DNA of 64,000 nt from Solirubrobacter pauli (GCF_003633755.1 NZ_RBIL01000002.1:186001-250000); one strand, 5' to 3'; counted from the first letter of the stretch, positions 29,294-37,450 are shown. Numbers and translations are program-made. Notes: generated from the letters alone by a model not told the origin.

Positions 29294-29779
29294 ATGCTGC
29301 GGTTCGAGACGGCGATCGGCGAATGCGGGATCAGCTGGAGCCCGTCAGGCGTCACCGGCGTCTCGATCCTCGGCGGCGTGCACACGGGGGTCGAGCCGCC
29401 GACGTTCGTGCGGGAGGCCGTCGCGGGCATCGCGGCGCTGCTCGACGGTGAGCCGCGGGACCTGCGGGAAGTCCCGCTGGACTTCAGCGGCCTGCCCGAG
29501 TTCCACGCGCGGGTGTACGAGGCGCTGCGGCGCGTGAACCCGGGCGAGCTGTGCACGTACGGGGACCTGGCGCGCGCAGTGGACGCGCCAAACGGCGCCC
29601 AGGCGATCGGCCGCGCGATGGGTTCGAACCCGGTGCCGATCATCGTGCCGTGCCACCGCGTGCTGTCATCGACGGGCGCGCTGCACGGCTTCTCGGCACC
29701 CGGCGGGATCGTGACGAAGCGGCGGATGCTGGAGATCGAGCGCGCGCCCGGCTTCACCCAGCAGTCCCTGTTCGCTTGA
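29294..29779 (+). CDS. ogt: Methylated-DNA-protein-cysteine methyltransferase
   Basis: A 161-residue suicide DNA-repair protein that removes O6-alkyl groups from guanine. The acceptor is the Cys in PIIVPCHRVLSSTGALHGFSA (PCHRV motif). The upstream RAMGSNPVPI and the helix-turn-helix FHARVYEALRRVNPGELCTYGDLA complete the DNA-binding domain. ATG 29294 is the in-frame start; another ATG four bases earlier is out of frame. The position at the end of an aldehyde-metabolism operon fits alkyl/aldehyde damage defence. TTGA overlap with the next gene. Confidence 0.95.
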   Translation: MLRFETAIGECGISWSPSGVTGVSILGGVHTGVEPPTFVREAVAGIAALLDGEPRDLREVPLDFSGLPEFHARVYEALRRVNPGELCTYGDLARAVDAPNGAQAIGRAMGSNPVPIIVPCHRVLSSTGALHGFSAPGGIVTKRRMLEIERAPGFTQQSLFA

Positions 29780-30279
29780 CCATCGACTTCCACAGAGAAC
29801 CCCGCGGCCGCTACCACTCGACGTTCACCCGTCCGGACGGCGCGATCCTCAAGCTCCAGGGCGGCTCCTACAACAAGCTCGGCGGCGGCGTGCGCGTCCC
29901 GCACGACATCGCGCACCTGGTCGTGGAGCAGACGCTCGGGCTGCGCGGCGGGTTATGGGGGACGATCGCGGCGGGCGGGCTCGTGATGAACCTGGAGTAC
30001 GTCGGCGGCAAGCGGCCGCCGCACGCCGAGCAGCGCTCCTGGGCGATCACCGAGCGGGCGGGGGAGACGCTGCGTCAGGCCGAGGTGGTCGTGCGCGCCG
30101 TCGCCGACGCGGCCGCCGGGACGGTGCACGGCACGCTCGCCGGCCACATGGGCGAGCGCTGGGCGGTGCCGATCTCCGACGAGGCGCTGGGGTTGATGAC
30201 GGCGCAGCTGCGCAACTCGGCCGCGCGCTGGAACGCCGTGCCCGAGGGCGGGACGCTGGCGATGACCTGGCGCCTGTAG
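29776..30279 (+). CDS. Conserved-looking hypothetical protein downstream of ogt
   Basis: A 167-residue soluble protein starting from TTG 29776, which overlaps the ogt stop (TTGA). The first part, FHREPRGRYHSTFTRPDGAILKLQGGSYNKLGGG, then VPHDIAHLVVEQTLGLRGGLWGTIAAGG, has a conserved flavour (paired His, Gly-rich loop). No family was recognised. The helical second half could be an oligomerisation domain. Co-translation with ogt suggests a linked role. Confidence 0.7.
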   Translation: MTIDFHREPRGRYHSTFTRPDGAILKLQGGSYNKLGGGVRVPHDIAHLVVEQTLGLRGGLWGTIAAGGLVMNLEYVGGKRPPHAEQRSWAITERAGETLRQAEVVVRAVADAAAGTVHGTLAGHMGERWAVPISDEALGLMTAQLRNSAARWNAVPEGGTLAMTWRL

Positions 30280-30293
30280 GGGTTCCGCTTCCG

Positions 30294-30322
30294 GCCTCTC
30301 GGACGGCGTCCGTCCTAGAGGC
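30294..30322 (+). promoter_or_regulatory. 13-bp inverted repeat abutting a start codon
   Basis: GCCTCTCGGACGG, 3-nt loop CGT, then CCGTCCTAGAGGC with a single mismatch. The right arm ends at 30322, immediately before the ATG at 30323, and no Shine-Dalgarno exists outside the stem. It may terminate the ogt operon, bind a regulator at the promoter, or cover the translation start of the next gene. Confidence 0.5.
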
Positions 30323-30742
30323 ATGATCAGACATCTCCTCAAGCACCCGATCGCGTGGTTGGCGCTGTTCGTGTCGCTCGGCGGCACGTCGTACGCGGCG
30401 AACACGGTGATCGCGCCCGCGCCGTCCACGGGCCCGACGACCGCCTACGCGTCGATCTGGTTCGTGAACCACAACCAGCGGGAGCGCCACCTGGAGGGCG
30501 ACAAGTCGTCCGGCATCACGGAGGCCAACCTCTCGTACGGGGCGGACAACACGATCTGCCTCGACGGCCTTCCGAAGCCGCCGCGCAACCTCCAGGTGAC
30601 GTCGCAGGACCTGAAGTTCGTCACCGCGCAGCTCGCCCCGCCGAATGGCGCGTGCGCGGGCAAGCAAGCACGGATCTCGTTCTACTACGCGAACGGCACG
30701 CCGACGATCTACGGCACGTTCTTCCTGACGGTGATCGCGTGA
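30323..30742 (+). CDS. Small exported protein with GGTSYAA-type signal peptide
   Basis: A 139-residue secreted protein. The N-terminus HPIAWLALFVSLGGTSYAANTV is a signal sequence of the style common in Solirubrobacterales exported proteins, with cleavage likely after SYA-A. The mature part is a small beta-rich domain containing two Cys (TICLDGLPKPPRN, NGACAGKQARI) that could form a disulfide. No family was recognised. Its TGA overlaps the GTG of the next exported protein, so they are co-expressed. Confidence 0.75.
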   Translation: MIRHLLKHPIAWLALFVSLGGTSYAANTVIAPAPSTGPTTAYASIWFVNHNQRERHLEGDKSSGITEANLSYGADNTICLDGLPKPPRNLQVTSQDLKFVTAQLAPPNGACAGKQARISFYYANGTPTIYGTFFLTVIA

Positions 30743-32568
30743 GGCGCGTCGCGATGATCGCGGCGGCGGGCGGGCTGCTCGTCGCCGCCGCGCCGGCGCA
30801 CGCCGACTGGGCGCCGAGCGTGGCCGACCTGCAGACCGTCAACGCGATGGAGTCCGCGCACGACGTCGCCGTCGACGACGCGGGCAACGGGCTCGCCGCG
30901 TGGGAGGCCGACCTGGGCACGCGCACCGCGATCCGCGTCCGCCGCTACGACGCCGCGGCCGGCGTGTGGGAGTCACCGATCCGCGAGCTCTCGCTCGCCA
31001 CGTCCGACAACCGCAAGCCGCTGGTCGCGATGGACCGGGCGGGCAACGCCTTCGCGCTCTGGCAGCGCGTGGCGGGCGACGGCTACGTGCTGCAGGCGCG
31101 GCGGTATGACCGGGCCGCCGGTGGCTGGGAGTCCGCGAGCGCGACGCTGTCGGTCGGCGCCGAACGCGTCGTGTACCACACGCTGGCGTTCGAGGACGAC
31201 GGCGACGCCCTCGCCGCCTGGACCGGCGACGGCGTCGTCCGCGTGCGCCGCTACGACGCCGCGGCGGGTGCGTGGGAGTCCACCAGCACACCGCTCTCCT
31301 CGGACGCGGGCGACGCGATCGAGCCGAACGTGGCGATCGACGCCAAGGGCACCGCGACGGTCGCCTGGCAGGCCGACGGCACGATCGAGGCGAAGCGCTA
31401 CGACGCGCTCGAGGAGCGCTGGCCGGCGACGCCGACCCGGCTCTCGCCCGCGGGCGAGTCGGCGAGCTGGGTGCGCCTGGGCACCGACGCGGCGGGCCGC
31501 GTCCAAGCCGTCTGGAGCGCGTCCGAGCCCGGCGGCTCCTTCATCGAGAGCCGCCGCTTCGACGGCGTCTGGGGCCCGCCCACGCCCCTGACGCCGAAGA
31601 CGGGCATCGCCTACTCGCCGCAGCTCGCGACCACGCCGGGCGGCACCGCCACCGTCGTGTGGTTCGCGCTGTCCGACGGCAAGTACGTCGTCCGGGCCCG
31701 CCGCTGGGACGGCACGCGCTGGGACGTCGGCGCGACCCTCTCGGGCACGTCGACCCACGCCTGGTCACCCCAGCTGGCCACGGACGCCGCCGGACGCGCG
31801 ATCGTCGTCTGGCGCAGGCCGGGCGCGCCCTCGACGATCGAGAGCCGCCGCTTCGACGGCACCACCTGGGAGGCCGGCCCGCTCGCCCTGTCCGGCACGA
31901 CCAACGCCGAGGACCCGGACCTCGCCGTCGGTCCGACCGGCCACGCGATCGCCCTCTGGCTCCGACCGTCCAACGGCACGGTGACCCTGCAGGCCCGTCG
32001 CTACGTGGCGCCCCCGTCCGCGGGGCCGGTCGAAGACACGCCGGGGGAGGAGCCGACGACGCCGGGCGGGGCCGAGGTGCCGGGTGGGTCCGACGCGCCG
32101 GGCGGTGCCGGTGAGTCCGGCGGCGCGGGCGCGCCGACCACGCCGCCCGTCATCTCCGGTGGCGTCGACGAGCCCAAGACGGCGCCCGTCGTGACCGGCG
32201 GCGGCTCCGGCGCGCCCGCGGGCGCTCCGTCCGCGCCGGTCGGTGGCGGCGCGCCGTCCCTTGCGCCCGTCCAGCCGCGTGCGTCCGTGCCCGACGCGCC
32301 CGAGATCACCCGGCTGCGCGTCGGCTCGCGCATCGACTTGCGGCTCTCTGCGCCCGCCCGGCTGCGCGTCTCGTTCGAGCGCCGCACGGCCGCCGGCTGG
32401 CGCGTCGCGCCCGGCACGCTGGAGCTGCCGGCCGTGCAGCGCGGGGCCGTGCGGATCGCGTACGGCAAGCTCGCCCTCGCGGCGGGGCGCTACCGCGTCA
32501 CCGTGCGGGCGACCGACGCGCGCGGGCAGCGCTCGGTGCCCGCGCGCACGACGTTCCGGGTGCGGTAA
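30739..32568 (+). CDS. Secreted repeat (propeller-like) protein with Pro/Gly linker and C-terminal beta domain
   Basis: A 609-residue exported protein. Signal peptide about 1-22 (LLVAAAPAHA). Residues about 35-420 contain at least seven to eight ~48-residue repeats of the type A.D..G.A.A.W......I..RR.D...W, which suggests a beta-propeller. An approximately 90-residue linker (about 425-515) is rich in Gly, Pro, Thr and Ala. The C-terminal ~90 residues (RLRVGSRIDLRLSAPARLRV... to RTTFRVR) are an all-beta module seen on many secreted proteins of this order. Ligand unknown; adhesion or sugar binding is possible. Confidence 0.8.
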   Translation: MRRVAMIAAAGGLLVAAAPAHADWAPSVADLQTVNAMESAHDVAVDDAGNGLAAWEADLGTRTAIRVRRYDAAAGVWESPIRELSLATSDNRKPLVAMDRAGNAFALWQRVAGDGYVLQARRYDRAAGGWESASATLSVGAERVVYHTLAFEDDGDALAAWTGDGVVRVRRYDAAAGAWESTSTPLSSDAGDAIEPNVAIDAKGTATVAWQADGTIEAKRYDALEERWPATPTRLSPAGESASWVRLGTDAAGRVQAVWSASEPGGSFIESRRFDGVWGPPTPLTPKTGIAYSPQLATTPGGTATVVWFALSDGKYVVRARRWDGTRWDVGATLSGTSTHAWSPQLATDAAGRAIVVWRRPGAPSTIESRRFDGTTWEAGPLALSGTTNAEDPDLAVGPTGHAIALWLRPSNGTVTLQARRYVAPPSAGPVEDTPGEEPTTPGGAEVPGGSDAPGGAGESGGAGAPTTPPVISGGVDEPKTAPVVTGGGSGAPAGAPSAPVGGGAPSLAPVQPRASVPDAPEITRLRVGSRIDLRLSAPARLRVSFERRTAAGWRVAPGTLELPAVQRGAVRIAYGKLALAAGRYRVTVRATDARGQRSVPARTTFRVR

Positions 32569-32628
32569 GGGGCGGGATCAGGGTCCTCCCTGAAGACCGT
32601 GGGGAGCGTGTGCTGGAAGGTGGCTGAC

Positions 32629-33252
32629 ATGCCTCCCCAGCATCGCTCCCCGCTCATCCGCCTCGCGCTGGACCGCGCGCGCTACGAGCAGCTCGTGGTC
32701 GCGCGGTTCGGCGGCGCGCTGTCCCGCGAGGACGCCGAGGACGTCGTGTCCGAGGCGCTGCTCGCCGTGGCCGGCCGCGTGCCCGACGACGCGCCGCCGG
32801 CCTGGTTCGCGCGCGTCGTGCTCAACCGCGCGGAGGACTTCCGCCGCGCGCGCGACGGCCGGCGCACGCCGCGGCACTTCGTCGCCCTCGACGACGCGCA
32901 CCCCGCTCCGACGCCCGACGACGGCCGCTTCGAGCGCGAGCTCGCCCGCGGCACCGTGCACCGGGCGCTCCGGCGACTGCCCCACGAGCACCGCGCGCTG
33001 CTGCGCCGCCGGCACCTGGCCGGGCAGGGCCGGCGCGAGATCGCGAGCGCGCTCGGCCTCAGCGTCAGCCAGTACGAGAAGCGCCACGCCGTCGCCTGGA
33101 GCGCGCTCGTCCACGTCGTCGCGGCCGACGAGCCGACACCCCGGTGCCGGCCCGTCCGCCGCTCACGCGCGCACGCCGAGGCTCACCTCGTCGAGTGCCT
33201 CAACTGCCGGCTCGCGCTGTCGGACGTCATGGCTGCGTCGTGCTCAGCGTGA
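32629..33252 (+). CDS. ECF-like sigma factor with C-terminal HxxxCxxC zinc motif
   Basis: A 207-residue protein. Region 2-like helices (YEQLVVARFGGALSREDAEDVVSEALLAVA) and a region 4-like helix-turn-helix (LPHEHRALLRRRHLAGQGRREIASALGLSVSQYEKRHAVAW) mark a sigma-70 family member. The extra C-terminus has an H-x3-C-x2-C element, HLVECLNCRLALSDV, which is the zinc signature of ZAS anti-sigma factors. ATG 32629 is chosen for the GGAAGGTGG Shine-Dalgarno just upstream. Its 3' end overlaps the convergent M1 peptidase gene by 26 bp. Confidence 0.8.
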   Translation: MPPQHRSPLIRLALDRARYEQLVVARFGGALSREDAEDVVSEALLAVAGRVPDDAPPAWFARVVLNRAEDFRRARDGRRTPRHFVALDDAHPAPTPDDGRFERELARGTVHRALRRLPHEHRALLRRRHLAGQGRREIASALGLSVSQYEKRHAVAWSALVHVVAADEPTPRCRPVRRSRAHAEAHLVECLNCRLALSDVMAASCSA

Positions 33253-35083
33253 ATGTCACCGTCTTCGCGTAGCTGCCGGTCCGCAGCGGGTCCGTGCGCT
33301 TGACCAGCTGCCTGGCGGTGACGGTCACCTCGTCGTTGGACACCGGTCCGGGCCAGCTCGTCTTCGACAGCTCGATCCGCAGCGGCTCCGGCAGCGAGAA
33401 CGGGCCGTTGACCAGGTTGCCGGGCGGGCTCACGGTCAGCGTCGCGTCGGCGGCGCTCGACGTGACGGTCGCCTTGGTCGTCGCCGTGTAGTCCTGCTCG
33501 ACGCCCGGCACGAACGGCGGGAACGTCGCCGGGCCGTCCAGCGACAGGGCGAGCGTCGCCGGCACGGTCCCGCTGACGCCGCCGGAGCCGTTCGTCGGCC
33601 CGACGCAGGAGCAATAGCTCTCGCTCGGCTTGCCCGGGGTGTAGAGCCACGCCTTGAAGAAGTCGCGCAGGTCCTGGCCGGACTCGCGCTGGGCGATCGC
33701 GACGAAGTCCTGCGTCTCGGCCACCGAGCCCTTGAACGTCGAGTGGTAGGCGCGAAGCGTGTTGAAGAAGGCCTCGTCGCCGATCTTCATCCGCAGCGCC
33801 TGCAGGGTCTGGGCGCCGCGCTGATAGACCGTCGAGCTCTGGTACTGGTTGACGACGCCCGGGTCGTGGACCGTGTTGTTCCAGAACGTGCCGGTGCGGT
33901 TGTAGCTGTTGAGGAACGCCTGCCGCGCGGTGATGCCGCCCGTGTGCTCGGTCCACAGCCACGCGGCGAACGTCGCGAAGCCTTCGCTGAGCCACACGTC
34001 CCGCGCGCGGCGCCAGGCGACGCTGTCGCCGAACCACTGGTGCGCGAGCTCGTGGGCGAGCGCGGACAGCCCGTTCGCGCTGGTGAAGATCGGCCGCGTC
34101 TGCTGCTCCATCTGGTAGCCCGCGTTGACGAGGTCGACGATCGCGCCGGAGGCCACGAACGGGTACGGGCCGAAGCGCTCGCCGAAGAAGTCGAGGATCG
34201 CGGGGATCGTGTCCAGCCGCTGCTGCGCCTGCGCGGTCAGCTGGTCCGGCCGGATGCCGTTGATGATCGGCAGGCCGGCCGGCGTGGTGTACCGCTGGAT
34301 CGTGTACTTGCCGATCTGCAGCGTGGCCAGGTAGGTCGCCATCGGGTCCGGCGCGTCCCACACCCAGGTGGACGTGCCCGCCGCCTCGTCGACGGTGTTG
34401 CTCACGAGGATGCCGTTCGACATCACCTGGCGGTCGGCCGGGACGGTCACCGTGAACGTGAACGCGGCCTTGTCGTTGGTGGTGTTGTTGTTGGGGAACC
34501 AGGTGTCCGAGCCCTGCGGCGGGGTGGACGTGTAGGCGCCGTACTCGGTGTAGTTCCAGCCGTCGAGGAAGCCGTCCGGGTCGCGCGGGGCCGGGCCCGG
34601 CTCGCCGGCGTAGAGCACCTCGACCTCGAAGCCGGTGGACGGCAGCAGCGGCGTGGCCGGGGTGATGATCAGCTCGCGGCCGTCACGCACGTACTGCGCG
34701 CTGACGCCATCGACCTTCACCGACGAGACCGTCAGGCCGCGCAGGTCGAGGTTGAAGCGGCACAGGTGCGCGGTCGCCGCGGCGGTGATCGTCGCTTTGC
34801 CGTCGAGCCACTTGGTCGCGGGGTCGTACTTGAGGTTGAGGTCGTAGTGGCTGACGTCGTAGCCGCTGTTGCCGATGCCCGGGTAGTAGGTGTCGCCCAG
34901 ATCGCCGGCGCCCTGCAGGCAGGGTCCGGGCGGAGCCGAGGCCACCGCCGCGACCTTCGCCGGCGGCGGCGCACCTTCGGCGCCGTAGCCCGCCATCCAC
35001 ATGCCGCCGACCGCGGCGAGCGACGCCGCCGCCACGACCCAACCGCTCTGGCGCCTCGCCAGCGCCACCAGCCCCCGACGCAT
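33227..35083 (-). CDS. Secreted M1-family zinc aminopeptidase with C-terminal 'TLST' module
   Basis: A 618-residue exported metallopeptidase. Signal segment about 1-45. M1 N-terminal beta domain follows (DVSHYDLNLKYDPATKWLDG). Active site HELAH with H344, E345 and H348, and the third ligand Glu about 20 residues on in DVWLSEGFATFAAW. A helical cap comes next. The last ~115 residues form the same module that ends the protein at 12287, with shared pieces VPATLALSL, YTATT and DPLRTGSYAKTVTFTLSTT. ATG 35083 has a GGAGG at good distance. It probably trims extracellular peptides. Confidence 0.93.
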   Translation of the reverse strand: MRRGLVALARRQSGWVVAAASLAAVGGMWMAGYGAEGAPPPAKVAAVASAPPGPCLQGAGDLGDTYYPGIGNSGYDVSHYDLNLKYDPATKWLDGKATITAAATAHLCRFNLDLRGLTVSSVKVDGVSAQYVRDGRELIITPATPLLPSTGFEVEVLYAGEPGPAPRDPDGFLDGWNYTEYGAYTSTPPQGSDTWFPNNNTTNDKAAFTFTVTVPADRQVMSNGILVSNTVDEAAGTSTWVWDAPDPMATYLATLQIGKYTIQRYTTPAGLPIINGIRPDQLTAQAQQRLDTIPAILDFFGERFGPYPFVASGAIVDLVNAGYQMEQQTRPIFTSANGLSALAHELAHQWFGDSVAWRRARDVWLSEGFATFAAWLWTEHTGGITARQAFLNSYNRTGTFWNNTVHDPGVVNQYQSSTVYQRGAQTLQALRMKIGDEAFFNTLRAYHSTFKGSVAETQDFVAIAQRESGQDLRDFFKAWLYTPGKPSESYCSCVGPTNGSGGVSGTVPATLALSLDGPATFPPFVPGVEQDYTATTKATVTSSAADATLTVSPPGNLVNGPFSLPEPLRIELSKTSWPGPVSNDEVTVTARQLVKRTDPLRTGSYAKTVTFTLSTTQP

Positions 35084-35150
35084 CCCAACCCCCTCCAGGT
35101 GTGGACTCGATGAGGCGAGCATGTCACGCGCGTCAAGACAGCGATCTAAT

Positions 35151-35168
35151 GTGATAGCTTCCTAGCAC
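35151..35168. promoter_or_regulatory. Probable GntR (YtrA-type) operator
   Basis: GTGATAG-CTTC-CTAGCAC is a 7-4-7 inverted repeat with one mismatch, ending 1 nt before the ATG of the GntR gene. TAGCTT inside it (35155-35160) lies 9 nt before the start and could be the -10 box. A bound regulator would therefore block transcription and a leaderless start. Confidence 0.6.
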
Positions 35169-35169
35169 A

Positions 35170-35559
35170 ATGATTGAGTTCCACCTCGACGGCGGCTCAG
35201 GACTCTCGCCGTACCAGCAGATCGTCCGGCAGGTCCGGCACGCGTTGCGCCTGGGCCTGCTGACCGAGGGGGACCAGCTCCCGACGGTCAAGGACGTCGT
35301 GGCCGCGCTGGCGATCAACCCCAACACCGTGCTCAAGGCCTACCGGGAGCTCGAGCACGAAGGCCTCGTCGCCGCTCGGCCGGGCGTCGGCACGTTCGTC
35401 ACGCGGACGCTGGCCGACACGTCGCTGGCCGCGCACGGGCCGCTCCGTGCCGACCTGCGGCGCTGGCTCGGCAAGGCACGCGGCGCCGGCCTCGACGACG
35501 AGAGCATCGAGGCGCTCTTCCTGGACACCTTTCGTGGCGAGATGAGGTCGGTGGCATGA
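35170..35559 (+). CDS. GntR family regulator, YtrA type
   Basis: A 129-residue protein with an N-terminal winged helix (LSPYQQIVRQVRHALRLGLL, then LPTVKDVVAALAINPNTVLKAYRELEHEGLV) and only a short C-terminal dimerisation helix. This is the layout of YtrA regulators that control ABC exporters. Its stop overlaps the ABC ATPase ATG, and the operator at 35151 indicates autoregulation of the whole three-gene operon. The usual inducers in this family are envelope-acting compounds; the one here is unknown. Confidence 0.92.
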   Translation: MIEFHLDGGSGLSPYQQIVRQVRHALRLGLLTEGDQLPTVKDVVAALAINPNTVLKAYRELEHEGLVAARPGVGTFVTRTLADTSLAAHGPLRADLRRWLGKARGAGLDDESIEALFLDTFRGEMRSVA

Positions 35560-36431
35560 ACGCGGTTCTGCGGGCGGAAGGGCTGGGGAAGCGCTACGGG
35601 CGCCGGTTCGCGCTCGAGGACTGCACGCTGGAAGTGCCCGGCGGGCACGTGGTCGGCCTCGTCGGACCCAACGGGGCGGGCAAGAGCACGCTGCTCAACC
35701 TGGCGGTGGGGATGCTGGAGCCGACGGTCGGCACGATCGAGGTGCTCGGCGGCGCGCCGGCGTCCTCACCCGCGCAGCTGGCGAAGGTCGGGTACGTCGC
35801 CCAGGACACGCCGACGTACCCGCACCTGAGCGTCGGCGACCACCTGGAGCTCGGCGCGCGGCTGAACCCCGCGTGGGACGCCGACCTGGCGCGGCGGCGG
35901 ATCGAGCGCCTGGGGCTGCCGCTCGACCAGCGCGCCCGCAAGCTGTCGGGCGGCCAGCGGGCGCAGCTCGCGCTCACGCTCGGGATCGCCAAGCGGCCCG
36001 AGCTGCTGATCCTGGACGAGCCGGTGGCGTCGCTGGACCCGCTCGCCCGCCGCGAGTTCCTGCAGGACCTGATGGAGGCGGTCGCCGAGCACGAGCTGAG
36101 CGTGATCCTCTCCTCGCACCTCGTGTCCGACCTGGAGCGCACGTGCGACTACCTGGTCGTGCTCGTGGACTCCCGCGTGCGGCTCGCGGGGGAGATGGAC
36201 GACATCGTCGGGACGCACGTGCGGCTGTCCGGTCCGCGCGACGCCGGCCATCCCGGCGAGCTCGTGACCGCCCGCCACACCGACGTGCAGTCGACCTACG
36301 TGGTCCGCTACCGCGGGCCGATCGCCGACCCGAGCTGGACCGTCGGGCAGCTGAGCCTGGAGGACATCGTGCTGGCCTACATGGAGCGCCGACCCGAGCC
36401 CGCCCGACGCGCCCTGGAGGCGGTCCGATGA
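35556..36431 (+). CDS. ABC transporter ATP-binding protein
   Basis: A 291-residue cytoplasmic ATPase with Walker A GPNGAGKST (about residue 36-44), Q-loop VAQDTPTYPHLS, signature KLSGGQRAQLALTLG, Walker B LLILDEPVASLDP and switch His in SVILSSHLVSDL. The C-terminal extension (residues about 220-291) is typical of ABC-2-type exporters. It pairs with the permease that overlaps it by 4 nt. Together with the YtrA regulator it suggests drug or envelope-stress efflux. Confidence 0.95.
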   Translation: MNAVLRAEGLGKRYGRRFALEDCTLEVPGGHVVGLVGPNGAGKSTLLNLAVGMLEPTVGTIEVLGGAPASSPAQLAKVGYVAQDTPTYPHLSVGDHLELGARLNPAWDADLARRRIERLGLPLDQRARKLSGGQRAQLALTLGIAKRPELLILDEPVASLDPLARREFLQDLMEAVAEHELSVILSSHLVSDLERTCDYLVVLVDSRVRLAGEMDDIVGTHVRLSGPRDAGHPGELVTARHTDVQSTYVVRYRGPIADPSWTVGQLSLEDIVLAYMERRPEPARRALEAVR

Positions 36432-37450
36432 TCTGGCTCGCCTGGCGCCAGTTCCGCTTCCCGGCGGCGACGATCCTCGCCGCCGTCGCCGTCCTGGCGC
36501 TGCTGCTGCTCGCGGTCGGCGCGCCGTCGGCCGGCGAGCAGGCCGTGCAGCTGCTGATGGCCGACCGCACGCGCGTCGACGTCTACCAGTTCGTGTCGAT
36601 CGCGATGCTCCTGCTGCCCGCGGTCGTCGGCATGTTCTGGGGCGCGCCGCTCGTCGCGCGCGAGCTGGAGGCCGGCACCCACCGGCTCGTCTGGAACCAG
36701 AGCGTGACCCGCACCCGCTGGCTGCTGACCAAGGTGCTGGTGATCGGCCTGTCGGCGATGGTCGTGACCGCGGCGCTCGGCCTCCTGCTCAGCTGGTGGA
36801 CGCACGTGATCGACGACGCGCTCGCAGCCGGCGCCGACGGCAACGGCATCGCGGGGCAGCCGCGGATGACGCCGGTGCTGTTCGCCGCCCGTGGCCTCGC
36901 GCCCGCGGGCTACGCGGCGTTCGCCTTCGCGCTCGGCGTGCTGCTCGGCACCGTCCTGCGCCGGACCGTCCCGGCGATGGCGCTCACCGCCGCGATCTTC
37001 GCTGCCGTCCAGCTCACCGTGCCGGCCTTCGTCCGCGCGCATCTGGACCCCGTGACGCAGACCGTCGTCGTCAGCCCCCAGAACCTCGGCGGCTTCCTGC
37101 TCGACGGCCCGCCGGAGGCCGGCGGCGTGGTCAAGGAGGTGCGGGTGCAAAGCGTCCAGCCGGGCGCGTGGATGATCGCCAACGAGACGGTCGACTCGAT
37201 CGGCGACTCGATCGGCGACTACCCGTCGTGGCTCGCCACCTGCGTGAAGCCGGACCCGGAGAAGATGGCCCCGCTCGGCGACCCGGCGTGCTTCCAGCGC
37301 TTCGCGGACGCGGGCTACCGCCAGCGGGTGGTGTTCCAGCCGGCGTCCCGCTACTGGACGTTCCAGGTCGTGGAGACGGTCGGGTTCGTCGTCCTCGCGG
37401 GCGCGCTCGTAGGGCTGACGTTCTTCTGGGTGCGGCGCCGCGTGAGCTAG
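36428..37450 (+). CDS. ABC-2-type exporter permease
   Basis: A 340-residue membrane protein starting IWLAWRQFRFPAATILAAVAVLALLLL, with about six helices. A large extracytoplasmic loop of some 100 residues (about 210-315) contains two Cys (LATCVKPD, DPACFQRF) that may bond. The loop contains an in-frame duplicated 12-bp unit giving DSIGDSIGD. It overlaps the ATPase start and ends on a shared CTAG with the convergent gene. Substrate unknown. Confidence 0.88.
   Translation: MIWLAWRQFRFPAATILAAVAVLALLLLAVGAPSAGEQAVQLLMADRTRVDVYQFVSIAMLLLPAVVGMFWGAPLVARELEAGTHRLVWNQSVTRTRWLLTKVLVIGLSAMVVTAALGLLLSWWTHVIDDALAAGADGNGIAGQPRMTPVLFAARGLAPAGYAAFAFALGVLLGTVLRRTVPAMALTAAIFAAVQLTVPAFVRAHLDPVTQTVVVSPQNLGGFLLDGPPEAGGVVKEVRVQSVQPGAWMIANETVDSIGDSIGDYPSWLATCVKPDPEKMAPLGDPACFQRFADAGYRQRVVFQPASRYWTFQVVETVGFVVLAGALVGLTFFWVRRRVS

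Noticed and set aside
29620-29631. GGGTTCGAACCC, a perfect tRNA T-loop-like sequence
   Set aside because: It lies inside ogt and encodes the conserved GSNPVP segment. No acceptor stem, anticodon arm or D-arm can be formed around it.
37186-37215. Tandem 12-bp repeat in the ABC permease gene
   Set aside because: It is an in-frame two-copy unit giving DSIGDSIGD within an external loop, most simply a small slippage duplication; not treated as a regulatory or mobile repeat.
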